The notes under the pieces were generated by a model. The model searched no databases. It saw only the letters and a list, made by a program, of their open reading frames with translations, and was not told the origin of the DNA. A stretch of 33,700 bases of DNA. It comes from Bacteroidota bacterium. Lineage in GTDB: Bacteria > Bacteroidota > Bacteroidia > UKL13-3. The first letter of the stretch is position 1; the number at the start of each line of letters is the position of its first letter. The DNA lies in the NCBI GenBank assembly GCA_030680835.1, contig JAUXUD010000066.1, positions 1 to 33,700 of the forward strand, given 5' to 3'. Below are positions 24,569 through 32,891 of this stretch, piece by piece. A program made the position numbers and the translations under genes.

Positions 24569-27500
24569 TTAATCTATAACAAATCTTTTAACAAGCTGAG
24601 ATTTGTGATCAGAAATTCTGAGGAAATAAACCCCGGATGCCCGCGGAAGTTTGATTTCCATATCATTTTTGCCAGATTTAAAATCTGCTGTAATCATATG
24701 AACGATATCACCTAAGGCATTAAATATTTGAACACTATAATTACCCGCCTTTAAGATGCCTACTGAAATAACGAAATTGCCATTATTGGGATTCGGGAAT
24801 ATTTGCAAAGCCTGAAGCTGCGTCAATTCATTGATTCCGGTACTCCCGATGAACACATTCATTTGGTTCAGGTCGCTGCAATTTTGCAGATTGGTCACTT
24901 CAACTTTTATACTTCCTGCCCCACTATTTGTCCAGGTTACATGCACCGAAGAAGTTCCCTGGCCTGTGTTTATCGTCCCATTGATGAGGGTCCACATATA
25001 GCTGACATTGGCCTGCGAAAGGACTGAATAGGTATAGGAAGTATCGGTTCGCAAAGCGGTTTTCTGGCCTGTTATTACAACCGCATCCGGACTTTCTTTT
25101 ACCTCGATAAAGGTTGTATCTGCTACCCTGCAGGTTGTACTTGTATCGGCATAAACCAGTACATATTGTTTGGTATATCTTTCAATGATTGGATGTTTGG
25201 GTACAAACACCCTACCCCTGCTAATGGCCGGACGGTATGCCTCATCGGGTGCTCCAATATACCAATAACTAAATAATGGATTATAAGAAGTGGTTGACCT
25301 GCCTACCATATAAGCATCCAAATATATACTATCACTGAGTTTACAAACCGGATCAGCCAAACCAGCTTCCAGTTTTGGTGTTTCAATCACATCAAAAATA
25401 ACGGTATCTGATGCCTGGCAGCCTCCTGTTGGAGATGGTGCTGTATAACCCGATAGTACAGGATTAAACACCACAGTATTGCTTAGTGGAAAGTTTACAA
25501 TAAATTTATACGTAATAATATTGGTATCTTTTCTTACCCCGGGTGCCTGCGGATTGAATGCATAATAATTTTGACCCGCATTGGGTTTAAAAATACCATT
25601 CCCAAACCAAAGTTCATTAGCTGCCATTACCCCTCCATTGGGTGTATACAATTGTGTGCCCGGAGTTATATTAAAGTTGCCTGCATAGTCACAGAAATGC
25701 CTGCGCGGACCTGCATTAATAATCGGTTTCGGAAATATGGCAATGATTAATGAATCCTTTACACTACAGCCGGACGAATCACTTACCGTTACATTTATAA
25801 AGTTGCCTGCCGCGTTCGAAGGCGGCGTTGCCGGTTGGTTCAGTAAATTGGCTGCGATAACCTGATTGCCATTGATGGCTGATGGATTTAAGGGATAAGT
25901 CCAGACCCATGTTACCTGGCCGGGTTTATTGGTTGATACGATATTGGGCAAGGCAATCATTCCTGAATTATAGCAGGCAGAAATCAGAGCAGGATGAATT
26001 ATTTCAGGCGATGCAGTTACTCCTGATGTTATTGTAAATGCAGCCGAATCGGTACATCCATTCAAATCAGTGATGACAACTTTATAATTGTGAATGCCTG
26101 CAGTTGCCGGAGTAAGGGTAATATTCGAATCGGGATTTAGTGCCCTGATAATAGTGGTTGAACTGATATCTCCGGAATAAAAGGTATAACGGTATCCCAA
26201 ACCAAAAGGAACTCCCCAACTTCCATGAGCCTGAAGTTTAACAGATTTTCCAAAACAAACAGAAGTATCCTGCATACTTACTTTAACTGGCATGGTAACC
26301 AATATTGAATCAAAAATATTGTCGTTTGGACAACCATTGGGCATAGGTGGTGTAACAGTGGTCAATCGCAATTTTATACGATGCATGCCTCCTTGTAAAA
26401 ACCTGTGATTGCTTACTGCTGTATTGTTATAGCTTGTAAAAACATTGCTGCCCGGGGCGGTTTCAATCTGGAATTGAGCATATGCGTTATTCAGTGAAAC
26501 ACTATTTGTTAATGAATAACCAAAATCATAGTATCCACAATTACGGTTTGTTTTTGTTATAAATGCCGTTGGAATTCTCCGAACGATGATTGAAAATGAA
26601 TGGCTTGTGCGCCCGGATACCGGACAGGCTCTGTCTCTTGCATTGACCACAAAATAATAAGGCAGGTTTTGAGCCGCACTGGTTGGTGGGGTCCAGCAAA
26701 AGCGCATACTGTCAAGGCGTGGCCCAAGTGTGCTGCGTGTTGAATTATTATATGCTTTTACAAAAGTTGCACCGTTGCTGACTAGATATGATGGTGCATT
26801 CCAGCTTATATCTGTTGTATCTGTGGTTGAAGCATTATCCCATGCCCCAACCGTAAAACACAACTGCTGGCCGGCACAAACTGAGTAGGCATAATTGGGT
26901 TGCGGAGTGGTTAAGGTTCCGCTTGCATCATAGGTTCGTAATACAGGAGGATTGTTGGCAGCACAAGTGATGCTGTAAAACTGAATATCGCGCCTGTTAA
27001 TGCCCACCAAAGTAGGAACTCCGGCAATGTTTTTCCATTGTTTTACTTCAATTACCAGATTAGATACATAAGTGCCCTGTGGCCTGAAACGCAAATCACC
27101 AGTAATGGCATCGAGGGTAATGCATAAAGGAGGTAGTGCCGGAGGACATGTAATTGGGAAACCTACATAAGAAAATGGAAGATTCGGACTATATGGACTC
27201 ACATAGGGCGCCGGTGTATTTGCGCCTGTTAATGAAGCTCCGAAAGCATAACTTAATGAATCCCCATCGGGATCAATTGCACCTATATTATAAGTAAAAT
27301 CCTGGCCTGCACATGCAACAACAACAGGCTCATTGGTAAATGATGGAGTAGAATTACATGGTGTTACGCAACGGTTTAATATTGCTTCGGTATAATAATT
27401 TAAACTCGACGAGTTAACTAAAACAGTATTAGAGGAATTGCGGCAGCATTCACCAAAACCCAAACTCACCATGCAACAACTGGCGGGTATTGCATTTAAG

Positions 27501-27952
27501 TTAATCTGACCACTAAAAACGTATACTTCAATTCCTGGTGAAAAAGAACCCGGTGTACGTAGGCCGCAATTATTACAAATAGTTGTTTGTGCAGCGCATA
27601 ATTGTATCACATCAAAAGCGCTTACGACTGTAATCACAGTTAAATTCTGAGAACCAAAATTTGTTCCATAACAAGCACCGCCTGCACCCACAATGTTAAT
27701 GCTTTTAGCGCAAGTTGGACTTAAAGGGCCCGTTGGGCAATTGGAGCATATTGGGACTCCTGAACAATCTTTATATATTTTTAGTGTAACATTGAATATT
27801 CCAGGTGTACCTGTACAATGGTAGCTAATTTCAGATCCCACCATATGTGATGCGCTGCTGAAATTTGAAGATATAAATAACAAAAGGAATAAAATTGCGC
27901 TCAGCAGAAATTTATTATTTCTGAGGGGTGATTGGATAAAATAGTATTTCAT
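24569..27952 (-). CDS. Large secreted Ig/PKD-type T9SS protein, tandem paralog 2
   Basis: A 1127-residue paralog of the preceding gene. The signal peptide (LLSAILFLLLFISSNFSSAS) leads into SHMVGSEISYHCTGTPGIFNVTLKIYKDC, the same Cys-rich N-terminal module, then DPDGDSLSYAF, Ig-like domains and a T9SS type A sorting domain (LQIFPNPNNGNFVISVG ... SGVYFLRIS ... KRFVID). About 100 residues (roughly 25095-25385, beginning ETPKLEAGLADPVCKLS) are unique to this copy. Near-identical DNA with the other copy, for example 31 bases at 25050-25080 and 21274-21304, suggests recent duplication or gene conversion. A possible -7 box TAGATTCG lies at the complement of 27986-27993. The 182-bp gap between the pair shows they are separate genes, perhaps one transcript. 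Confidence 0.85.
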   Translation of the reverse strand: MKYYFIQSPLRNNKFLLSAILFLLLFISSNFSSASHMVGSEISYHCTGTPGIFNVTLKIYKDCSGVPICSNCPTGPLSPTCAKSINIVGAGGACYGTNFGSQNLTVITVVSAFDVIQLCAAQTTICNNCGLRTPGSFSPGIEVYVFSGQINLNAIPASCCMVSLGFGECCRNSSNTVLVNSSSLNYYTEAILNRCVTPCNSTPSFTNEPVVVACAGQDFTYNIGAIDPDGDSLSYAFGASLTGANTPAPYVSPYSPNLPFSYVGFPITCPPALPPLCITLDAITGDLRFRPQGTYVSNLVIEVKQWKNIAGVPTLVGINRRDIQFYSITCAANNPPVLRTYDASGTLTTPQPNYAYSVCAGQQLCFTVGAWDNASTTDTTDISWNAPSYLVSNGATFVKAYNNSTRSTLGPRLDSMRFCWTPPTSAAQNLPYYFVVNARDRACPVSGRTSHSFSIIVRRIPTAFITKTNRNCGYYDFGYSLTNSVSLNNAYAQFQIETAPGSNVFTSYNNTAVSNHRFLQGGMHRIKLRLTTVTPPMPNGCPNDNIFDSILVTMPVKVSMQDTSVCFGKSVKLQAHGSWGVPFGLGYRYTFYSGDISSTTIIRALNPDSNITLTPATAGIHNYKVVITDLNGCTDSAAFTITSGVTASPEIIHPALISACYNSGMIALPNIVSTNKPGQVTWVWTYPLNPSAINGNQVIAANLLNQPATPPSNAAGNFINVTVSDSSGCSVKDSLIIAIFPKPIINAGPRRHFCDYAGNFNITPGTQLYTPNGGVMAANELWFGNGIFKPNAGQNYYAFNPQAPGVRKDTNIITYKFIVNFPLSNTVVFNPVLSGYTAPSPTGGCQASDTVIFDVIETPKLEAGLADPVCKLSDSIYLDAYMVGRSTTSYNPLFSYWYIGAPDEAYRPAISRGRVFVPKHPIIERYTKQYVLVYADTSTTCRVADTTFIEVKESPDAVVITGQKTALRTDTSYTYSVLSQANVSYMWTLINGTINTGQGTSSVHVTWTNSGAGSIKVEVTNLQNCSDLNQMNVFIGSTGINELTQLQALQIFPNPNNGNFVISVGILKAGNYSVQIFNALGDIVHMITADFKSGKNDMEIKLPRASGVYFLRISDHKSQLVKRFVID

Positions 27953-28223
27953 AATAGTAGATATTAAACCGAAATTTACAGAAACCGAATCTAAAAATAT
28001 TCATAAAATAACAACCGCATCGTTCCGGTTGAACCCATAGACATGTTTTAAAGACTCAATTCATGCATATTAGGTTGCTTGCTTAGAATAATTATTAATA
28101 TTAAAGACATATCAGACATTCAAATATTCTTTTCAATAAGTTTTAATATATTTAATAAAATTATCTTGATTTGCCAAAATTTCATACCTTAGTGACTCAT
28201 TTAAAACAAACACTTCCCAAAAA

Positions 28224-28742
28224 ATGGATATCGCTAAAAAAATACTTATTTTCATCGGACTGAGCATCCTCAATCTGGGTTTAATTGCTCTTGGCTACTA
28301 TTTTTATATTAAAATTGTAAGACCTGATACGGTTTATGTTGCAAGTCCCGATTTTTTTCAAGAGATAATAGCCGTTGTACTTTTGATGATTGGTTTACCG
28401 CTGTTAACTCTAAAACCTTTTAAATTATTCCGCTCGGTAAGTATAGGTTTTATGGCATTATTTATTCCGGCTTTTATTTATGTAATTTTCTTAGTCAATA
28501 ATATTGGCAGCACCCGTTCATACCATCGTTTGTATCCAATCGAATCAAAAACAAAAATGCAGAATGAGATTATTCTGGAAGTATATATTTACGAAAAAAG
28601 CAATACGGTAACCTTTGCAATTAATGATGACAAATGCAATAAATTAGACTCCATCCAAATTAAAATTAAAGAAGGTTTACTGGGCATGCAAATTATAACC
28701 CACGATATCTCCCTTGCAAAAAAACCTGATTGTGAAGGTTAA
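28224..28742 (+). CDS. Hypothetical membrane protein with three N-terminal helices
   Basis: A 172-residue protein. Three hydrophobic segments (about 6-31, 46-62 and 71-92) are followed by an extramembrane domain of about 75 residues (IESKTKMQNEIILEVYIYEKSNTVTFAINDDKCNKLDSIQIKIKEG), beta-rich and without recognisable motifs. No family is recognised. The ATG at 28224 is the only good start and is supported by MDIAKKIL, a charged end before helix 1. It is isolated between the secreted protein on the other strand and the repeat element, with no operon partners. Confidence 0.65.
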   Translation: MDIAKKILIFIGLSILNLGLIALGYYFYIKIVRPDTVYVASPDFFQEIIAVVLLMIGLPLLTLKPFKLFRSVSIGFMALFIPAFIYVIFLVNNIGSTRSYHRLYPIESKTKMQNEIILEVYIYEKSNTVTFAINDDKCNKLDSIQIKIKEGLLGMQIITHDISLAKKPDCEG

Positions 28743-28787
28743 TAAAATAATTCCTCTGTGCGCTCTGTGTAGTATTCTCTCAGTGCC

Positions 28788-28912
28788 CTCTGTGGTAAAA
28801 TACAAATATTATATGAACGCCAATCTTAAATATGTTTAACAAATTTCAAGTAATTATTGCAATTTTTGCGGATCAATAAGTTGCAAGTTTTAGATTTCAT
28901 TTTACCACAGAG
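28788..28912. repeat. Inverted-repeat element, 14-bp perfect arms
   Basis: CTCTGTGGTAAAAT (28788-28801) and its exact complement ATTTTACCACAGAG (28899-28912) enclose 97 bp without a gene. Further related words flank both arms: CTCAGTG before the left arm, CTCTGTG at 28753-28759 and 28763-28769, and ACACTGAGG after the right arm. From memory, similar ACCACAGAGAACACGAAG-type sequences are widespread dispersed repeats in Bacteroidota. It resembles a small non-autonomous mobile or REP-like element and no transposase is near. Confidence 0.6.
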
Positions 28913-28947
28913 AACACGAAGTTAAGACACACTGAGGAAAAGGAGAT

Positions 28948-30573
28948 TTATTTCACTTTAACTCCGTTTAAATAAACAGCGAGTGGTTTGGCATTTCTTA
29001 TTTTATGCAGATCATCTTTTAACAAATTCACATCTAGTACCACAAAATCGGCAAATTTGCCTGCAGCCAAACTTCCCTTTTTCGCTTCTTCAAAGGCTGC
29101 CATTGCCGCCCATATCGTCATTCCTTTTAGTGCTTCTTCACGGGTAAGCGCTTCTTTAATCTGAAATCCGATTAATGGAAAACCATTGGCATCTTTTCTT
29201 GAAACGGCCGCATCAAGAGTATAAAACGGAGATACGGCTTCCACCGGAAAATCTGTTCCCAATGGCAGCCAGCCTAATTGGTTCAGCAATGATTTATATG
29301 CATAGGCATTTTGCAAACGCGCTGCTCCCAGGCGTTCTTCAGCCCAATACATATCGCTGGTTGCATGTGTAGGCTGAACCGAAGGTACAATACCCAAAGC
29401 CCCAAACCGAACCCGGTCAATTGGATCAACCACCTGAGCGTGCTCGATACGCCAGCGTCTGTCTTTCATTTTAGGGCCTGCTTTTGCAATCAGCTCCAGT
29501 ATTATACGATTGGTTGAATCGCCAATGGCGTGTGTATTTAACTGAAAGCGGCTATTTGCCAGTTTATTTATAAACAGTTCCATGTCGGGAATGGATGTAA
29601 GTAAAAAACCCGAATGTTCCGGTAAATCGTGATAAGGTTTTAACAAACAGGCTCCCCTTGAACCAAGTGAACCATCGCCGTACATTTTAAAACTGTTTAC
29701 CTGCAGGCGGTCTTTGATAATAATCCCTTTCTTCAGATAATATTCCAGGTTTGCAGGAGTTAAACTTACCATGGCATTAACCCTTATTTTTATAATGCCC
29801 AAAGTTTGAAGGGAGTCAATTAATTCAATCAAATCAGGATCCAAACCTGCATCCTGCACGCTGGTTAACCCATAATCAAAGCATTGGGACTGAGCTTCCA
29901 TCAATGCTTTAATTTTTTCTTTTAAAGAAGGTTTGGGCATGATGTTCTCAACCAAATCTACTGCATTGTCGATTAACACGCCTGTTAATTTTCCATTTTG
30001 CTGGATGAGTTCACCTCCGTCTATTTTTGTTTGAATATTTAAATGCGCAAGGTTCAGTGCACAGTCATTTGCAATGGCTGCGTGTCCGTCAACCCGCTTT
30101 AATAATACCGGCACATCGGGAAATGCATTGTTTAATTCTTCATTTGTCGGAAATGCTTTATCCGGCCACTTGTTCTGATCCCATCCCCTGCCCAGTAAAT
30201 AATTTTTTTGCTGACGTGCATAAAACTTCATACATAAACTTACCGCCTCTTTAAAGTCACGGGTGCCGGTTAAATCAACCCTTTGCATAAACAAGCCCAG
30301 ACCATAAAAATGGCAATGCGCATCTATCAGTCCGGGATAAACATATAGCTGGTTTAAATTAACCTGGGTATCTGCTTTAAATTTATTCAGCAATTCTTTT
30401 TGGGTACCCAGTTCAACAATCTTTCCGTCCTTTACAACAAATGCTTCCGTTTCATTTAAAACAGAATCCATTGTTTGTATATGACCGTTATAATAAAGGG
30501 CATCAACCTTTTGTTTTTGCATACAGGAATACAAAACAAACAAGAGACAAAATATAGGGGTCAGAGATTTCAT
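28948..30573 (-). CDS. Amidohydrolase (YtcJ-like, Amidohydro_3) lipoprotein
   Basis: A 541-residue predicted metal-dependent hydrolase of the amidohydrolase superfamily (YtcJ/Amidohydro_3), membrane-anchored by a lipobox (LYSC, Cys17) after a short signal peptide. The TIM barrel carries the HxH metal motif in YPGLIDAHCHFYGLG (H86, H88), then YGDGSLGSRGA (about 296-306), THAIGD and IEHAQVV (about 347-380) with conserved histidines, and PLGTDFPVE (about 437-445) with the catalytic aspartate. The substrate (amide or lactam-type, or other) cannot be deduced. It is the last gene of a minus-strand run, 23 bp after the acyltransferase stop, so probably co-transcribed. Confidence 0.88.
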   Translation of the reverse strand: MKSLTPIFCLLFVLYSCMQKQKVDALYYNGHIQTMDSVLNETEAFVVKDGKIVELGTQKELLNKFKADTQVNLNQLYVYPGLIDAHCHFYGLGLFMQRVDLTGTRDFKEAVSLCMKFYARQQKNYLLGRGWDQNKWPDKAFPTNEELNNAFPDVPVLLKRVDGHAAIANDCALNLAHLNIQTKIDGGELIQQNGKLTGVLIDNAVDLVENIMPKPSLKEKIKALMEAQSQCFDYGLTSVQDAGLDPDLIELIDSLQTLGIIKIRVNAMVSLTPANLEYYLKKGIIIKDRLQVNSFKMYGDGSLGSRGACLLKPYHDLPEHSGFLLTSIPDMELFINKLANSRFQLNTHAIGDSTNRIILELIAKAGPKMKDRRWRIEHAQVVDPIDRVRFGALGIVPSVQPTHATSDMYWAEERLGAARLQNAYAYKSLLNQLGWLPLGTDFPVEAVSPFYTLDAAVSRKDANGFPLIGFQIKEALTREEALKGMTIWAAMAAFEEAKKGSLAAGKFADFVVLDVNLLKDDLHKIRNAKPLAVYLNGVKVK

Positions 30574-30596
30574 TATGTATTTTATTTGCGAATATA

Positions 30597-31472
30597 CTAC
30601 AAGTTTGGTCTTTTATGTTTCCACCTTCTGTGACTCCATAGCCAGGCCTCGGGTTGTTTCAGTATTTGTTGCTCCAGAGCAGCAGCAAACAGCTCCGTAA
30701 TTTCAAAATCTTTTGTAAGGGTGGGTTCAGCACATAACATCGAAAAATAAACCGCGTAATGTCCCCTTTGCGTACGATAGGCTGCTGCAAAAACTACAGG
30801 ATAATTAAACTTCTTTGCCACTTTTTCGGCGCCCAGAAAAAAAGGAGTATCCTGATTTAAAAAATTTGTCCAATGGCAGTTCTCCGGACCGGAGGTTTGA
30901 TCGGCAATAAAAGTAATGGCAGAAGGGATCTGTTTGCGTTGAACCATTTCGCGCAGGGATGTTTGCATGGGCACCGGATACAACCCGAAGCGGGCACGTG
31001 CCCGGTATAAAAACCAGTTAAACCATTTGCTGCTCAAAGGGTGGTACAAACCATCAACCTGTTTGCTGTTAAGCTGCAATGCCTGCCCTGCCCATTCCCA
31101 GTTGCCGCTATGTCCACAAAGCAAAATAAAGGGCTGGTTTTTATTGTTTAGTTCATGAACCAAATCCATTCCAAACAACTTTATTCTTTTGTTTAAAAAC
31201 GAATCCGATGCGCTTGCCATTTTAATGGTTTCAAGTGTAACATCAAACAAATTCCGGTAGAAATCAAAAGCCGTTTTTTTTATCCATGTGTCCGATTTAT
31301 CCGGAAACGCATTTTTTAAATTGGCAAATACAATCTGCTTGCGGTAAGCAAATATATGGTATACAAAAAATCGCATGAGATCAGAAAGCACAAACAATAC
31401 CGGCATGGGTAAAATAGCCAGCAGGTACAGCGGGAGCGAAAACAGAAAATAATACCAGCGAAAAATGGGCAT
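30597..31472 (-). CDS. LpxL/HtrB-like lipid A acyltransferase
   Basis: A 291-residue lysophospholipid-acyltransferase-superfamily protein of the LpxL/HtrB type, expected to add a secondary acyl chain to lipid A at the inner membrane. An N-terminal hydrophobic anchor (about 6-40) precedes the catalytic HX4E motif HSGNWE (His121, Glu126). The block ITFIADQTSGP with downstream PFFLGAEKVAKKFNYPVVFAAAYR corresponds to the second conserved family region. The end, LWSHRRWKHKR, matches the typical W-x-H-[KR]-R-[FW] finish. It lies 8 bp after the VOC gene on the same strand. The symbol is not given because LpxL, LpxM and other acyltransferases cannot be told apart here. Confidence 0.87.
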   Translation of the reverse strand: MPIFRWYYFLFSLPLYLLAILPMPVLFVLSDLMRFFVYHIFAYRKQIVFANLKNAFPDKSDTWIKKTAFDFYRNLFDVTLETIKMASASDSFLNKRIKLFGMDLVHELNNKNQPFILLCGHSGNWEWAGQALQLNSKQVDGLYHPLSSKWFNWFLYRARARFGLYPVPMQTSLREMVQRKQIPSAITFIADQTSGPENCHWTNFLNQDTPFFLGAEKVAKKFNYPVVFAAAYRTQRGHYAVYFSMLCAEPTLTKDFEITELFAAALEQQILKQPEAWLWSHRRWKHKRPNL

Positions 31473-31480
31473 AAATTAAA

Positions 31481-31867
31481 TTAAACAGTTGGATCAGGGG
31501 GTTGCCAGAGTTCAATTTTATTGCCTTCGGGATCAAGCACCCAGCCAAATTTGCCAAACTCACCCGCTTCTGTTTTATCGATAACCGTAACTCCTTCTGC
31601 TTTTAATTGTGCCAGCAATTCATGCAGATTATCTACTGTAAAATTAATCATGAATGAAGATTGCGAAGGTTCAAAATGCTTACTTTCTTCTTTAAATAAA
31701 CTCCATACATTATAGGCGGCAGGATGATGCTTCAATGTTTCACCCAACTGAAAAACAGCACCCCAGTCTTCGGCTTCAATACCCAAATGCGTGCGGTACC
31801 ATTTGAGCATATTTTCCTTGTCTTTGCATTTATAAAAAACACCTCCAAGTCCGGTAACTCTTGCCAT
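31481..31867 (-). CDS. VOC-superfamily protein (glyoxalase-like)
   Basis: A 128-residue single-domain VOC protein. Its first unit is GLGGVFYKCKDKENMLKWYRTHLGI (about 6-30), and the second ends FGWVLDPEGNKIELWQP (about 107-123), where Glu in the last strand is the usual metal ligand of glyoxalase/extradiol-type proteins. It is a different subtype from the VOC protein at 3551. The gene sits between DUF4199 and the acyltransferase with gaps of 12 and 8 bp, so it is part of one transcription unit. Its substrate is unknown; hydrolysis or isomerisation of a small metabolite or antibiotic binding are general family possibilities only. Confidence 0.82.
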   Translation of the reverse strand: MARVTGLGGVFYKCKDKENMLKWYRTHLGIEAEDWGAVFQLGETLKHHPAAYNVWSLFKEESKHFEPSQSSFMINFTVDNLHELLAQLKAEGVTVIDKTEAGEFGKFGWVLDPEGNKIELWQPPDPTV

Positions 31868-31879
31868 ATATTTTATTAA

Positions 31880-32398
31880 TTAATTGGGTTTGCGTTTAAA
31901 AACCAGTGCACTCAATAATGCTACAAGCGTTCCGATCGGCAAAATTTCGGCAATGGTAATCAAATAGGCCAGAATCGGGTTTTTATATATCTCTTTATAT
32001 TTCAACAATTCCGCTTCCCTTACTTTAAGCAATTCGTCAGAGAGTCCAGCCGACTTGCATTTTGCCAGGTCGGCGGCGGCATAATCATCCCAGAAATTGG
32101 GGTACAGATAATGGTTGATAAACATCCAGGCGAGTGCATAAATTACCGAAGATATCAGTGCAATGAGCAAACCCAGTGTAAATGCCCTGCCAAACGAAAG
32201 GCCCTGATCACCCAGCTGCTTTCTGTACAAATAGGTAGCCACAAAAATAAGTGATAAAGCAACAAGCATGAATGCGTAGCCCATAAGCATGCTGTGTGAA
32301 AAATCGGGATTATCAGAAATTTGTGACCAATATGCGAACATGCAAACAGCATTAATCGCACCCGAAAACAAACCGAACCTCCATACAAGTAATTTCAT
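31880..32398 (-). CDS. DUF4199-family membrane protein
   Basis: A 172-residue protein with four transmembrane helices (about 6-25, 38-58, 75-97 and 143-165) and a charged loop between helices 3 and 4 (YAAADLAKCKSAGLSDELLKVREAELLKYKEIYKNP). The SFGRAFTLGLLIALISSVIYALAWMF stretch is typical of DUF4199, a family almost limited to Bacteroidota, of unknown function. It is the first coding gene after tRNA-Gly, whose 3' end lies only 16 bp upstream, leaving no room for its own promoter or a terminator between them, so it may be read from the tRNA promoter. Confidence 0.85.
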   Translation of the reverse strand: MKLLVWRFGLFSGAINAVCMFAYWSQISDNPDFSHSMLMGYAFMLVALSLIFVATYLYRKQLGDQGLSFGRAFTLGLLIALISSVIYALAWMFINHYLYPNFWDDYAAADLAKCKSAGLSDELLKVREAELLKYKEIYKNPILAYLITIAEILPIGTLVALLSALVFKRKPN

Positions 32399-32414
32399 GG
32401 TCTATATATATTGG

Positions 32415-32487
32415 AGCGGAAGACGAGACTCGAACCCGCGACCCTCAGCTTGGGAAGCTGATGCTCTACCAACTGAGCTACTCCCGC
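32415..32487 (-). tRNA. tRNA-Gly(CCC)
   Basis: A complete 73-nt cloverleaf on the minus strand. Acceptor GCGGGAG with CTTCCGC; D-stem GCTC/GAGC; anticodon stem TCAGC/GCTGA with loop TTCCCAA, so anticodon CCC (reads GGG, Gly); T-arm GCGGG-TTCGAGT-CTCGT; discriminator T. CCA is not encoded. Confidence 0.95.
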
Positions 32488-32497
32488 TTATTTATTT

Positions 32498-32527
32498 CAA
32501 ATGTATCATTTTTTTGAGAATAACAAA
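32498..32527 (-). promoter_or_regulatory. Promoter of tRNA-Gly and probably the DUF4199 operon
   Basis: On the minus strand, TTTG (complement of 32524-32527), an 18-bp spacer and TACATTTG (complement of 32498-32505) are an exact match to TTTG / TAnnTTTG. The start would be near 32490, a few bases before the mature tRNA 5' end at 32487. Confidence 0.65.
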
Positions 32528-32627
32528 ATATATTTATCGGCTGAAACCCTTGTATCTATTGATAATTAGCAAATTTCAACTATTTTCCGTTAACTAAATT
32601 TTTCTAAATCAAAAAGGCTAAAATATC

Positions 32628-32640
32628 CTGTTTTAAACAG
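32628..32640. repeat. 13-bp palindrome beside the direct-repeat array
   Basis: CTGTTT-T-AAACAG is a perfect inverted repeat, with ATAT on both sides at similar distance. It lies 18 bp from the phased repeat array and about 100 bp beyond the tRNA-Gly promoter. It could be a recombinase core-type or regulator site; nothing else supports either. Confidence 0.35.
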
Positions 32641-32658
32641 AAATATTACCAAATTATT

Positions 32659-32754
32659 GCACTAAAAAGCACAATTTGGAACAATTTAGCACCATATAGC
32701 ACCCCAAATGTGACTCGGATGTGACTTGAAATGTGACTTGAAAAGTGAATCAAA
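32659..32754. repeat. Helically phased array of short direct repeats (iteron-like)
   Basis: GCAC occurs at 32659, 32669, 32689 and 32699, with a degenerate GAAC at 32679, an exact 10-bp register of five units with AT-rich tails. It passes directly into a second set, TGTGAC at 32709, 32720 and 32732 and AGTGAA at 32744, spaced 11-12 bp, with CTTGAAA tails. The whole array occupies the same face of the helix, as expected for cooperative protein binding. It stands in a gene-free, AT-rich 404-bp region (32488-32891). Confidence 0.65.
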
Positions 32755-32867
32755 CTGACGCAAAAATTTAAGATGGAAGGTGCGATATTTGTTGCAATTT
32801 TGATAAGGATTTTTTATCCCTGTAATAGTTTTCCAGAAAAAGACGAATTAATTTGTCCGTTATGTTT

Positions 32868-32889
32868 ATAATAAATGCAAATTTATTAT
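32868..32889 (-). terminator. AT-only hairpin after the lipoprotein gene
   Basis: ATAATAAAT (32868-32876) pairs exactly with ATTTATTAT (32881-32889) around GCAA, 2 bp beyond the stop codon at 32892 on the minus strand. The stem is weak because it has no G-C pair, so termination is only suggested. Confidence 0.35.
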
Positions 32890-32891
32890 TG

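Noticed and set aside
32659-32754. Phased repeats as a CRISPR array
   Set aside because: Units are only 4-7 bp with 10-12-bp spacing; CRISPR repeats are 20-50 bp with unique spacers of similar length and no cas gene is present.
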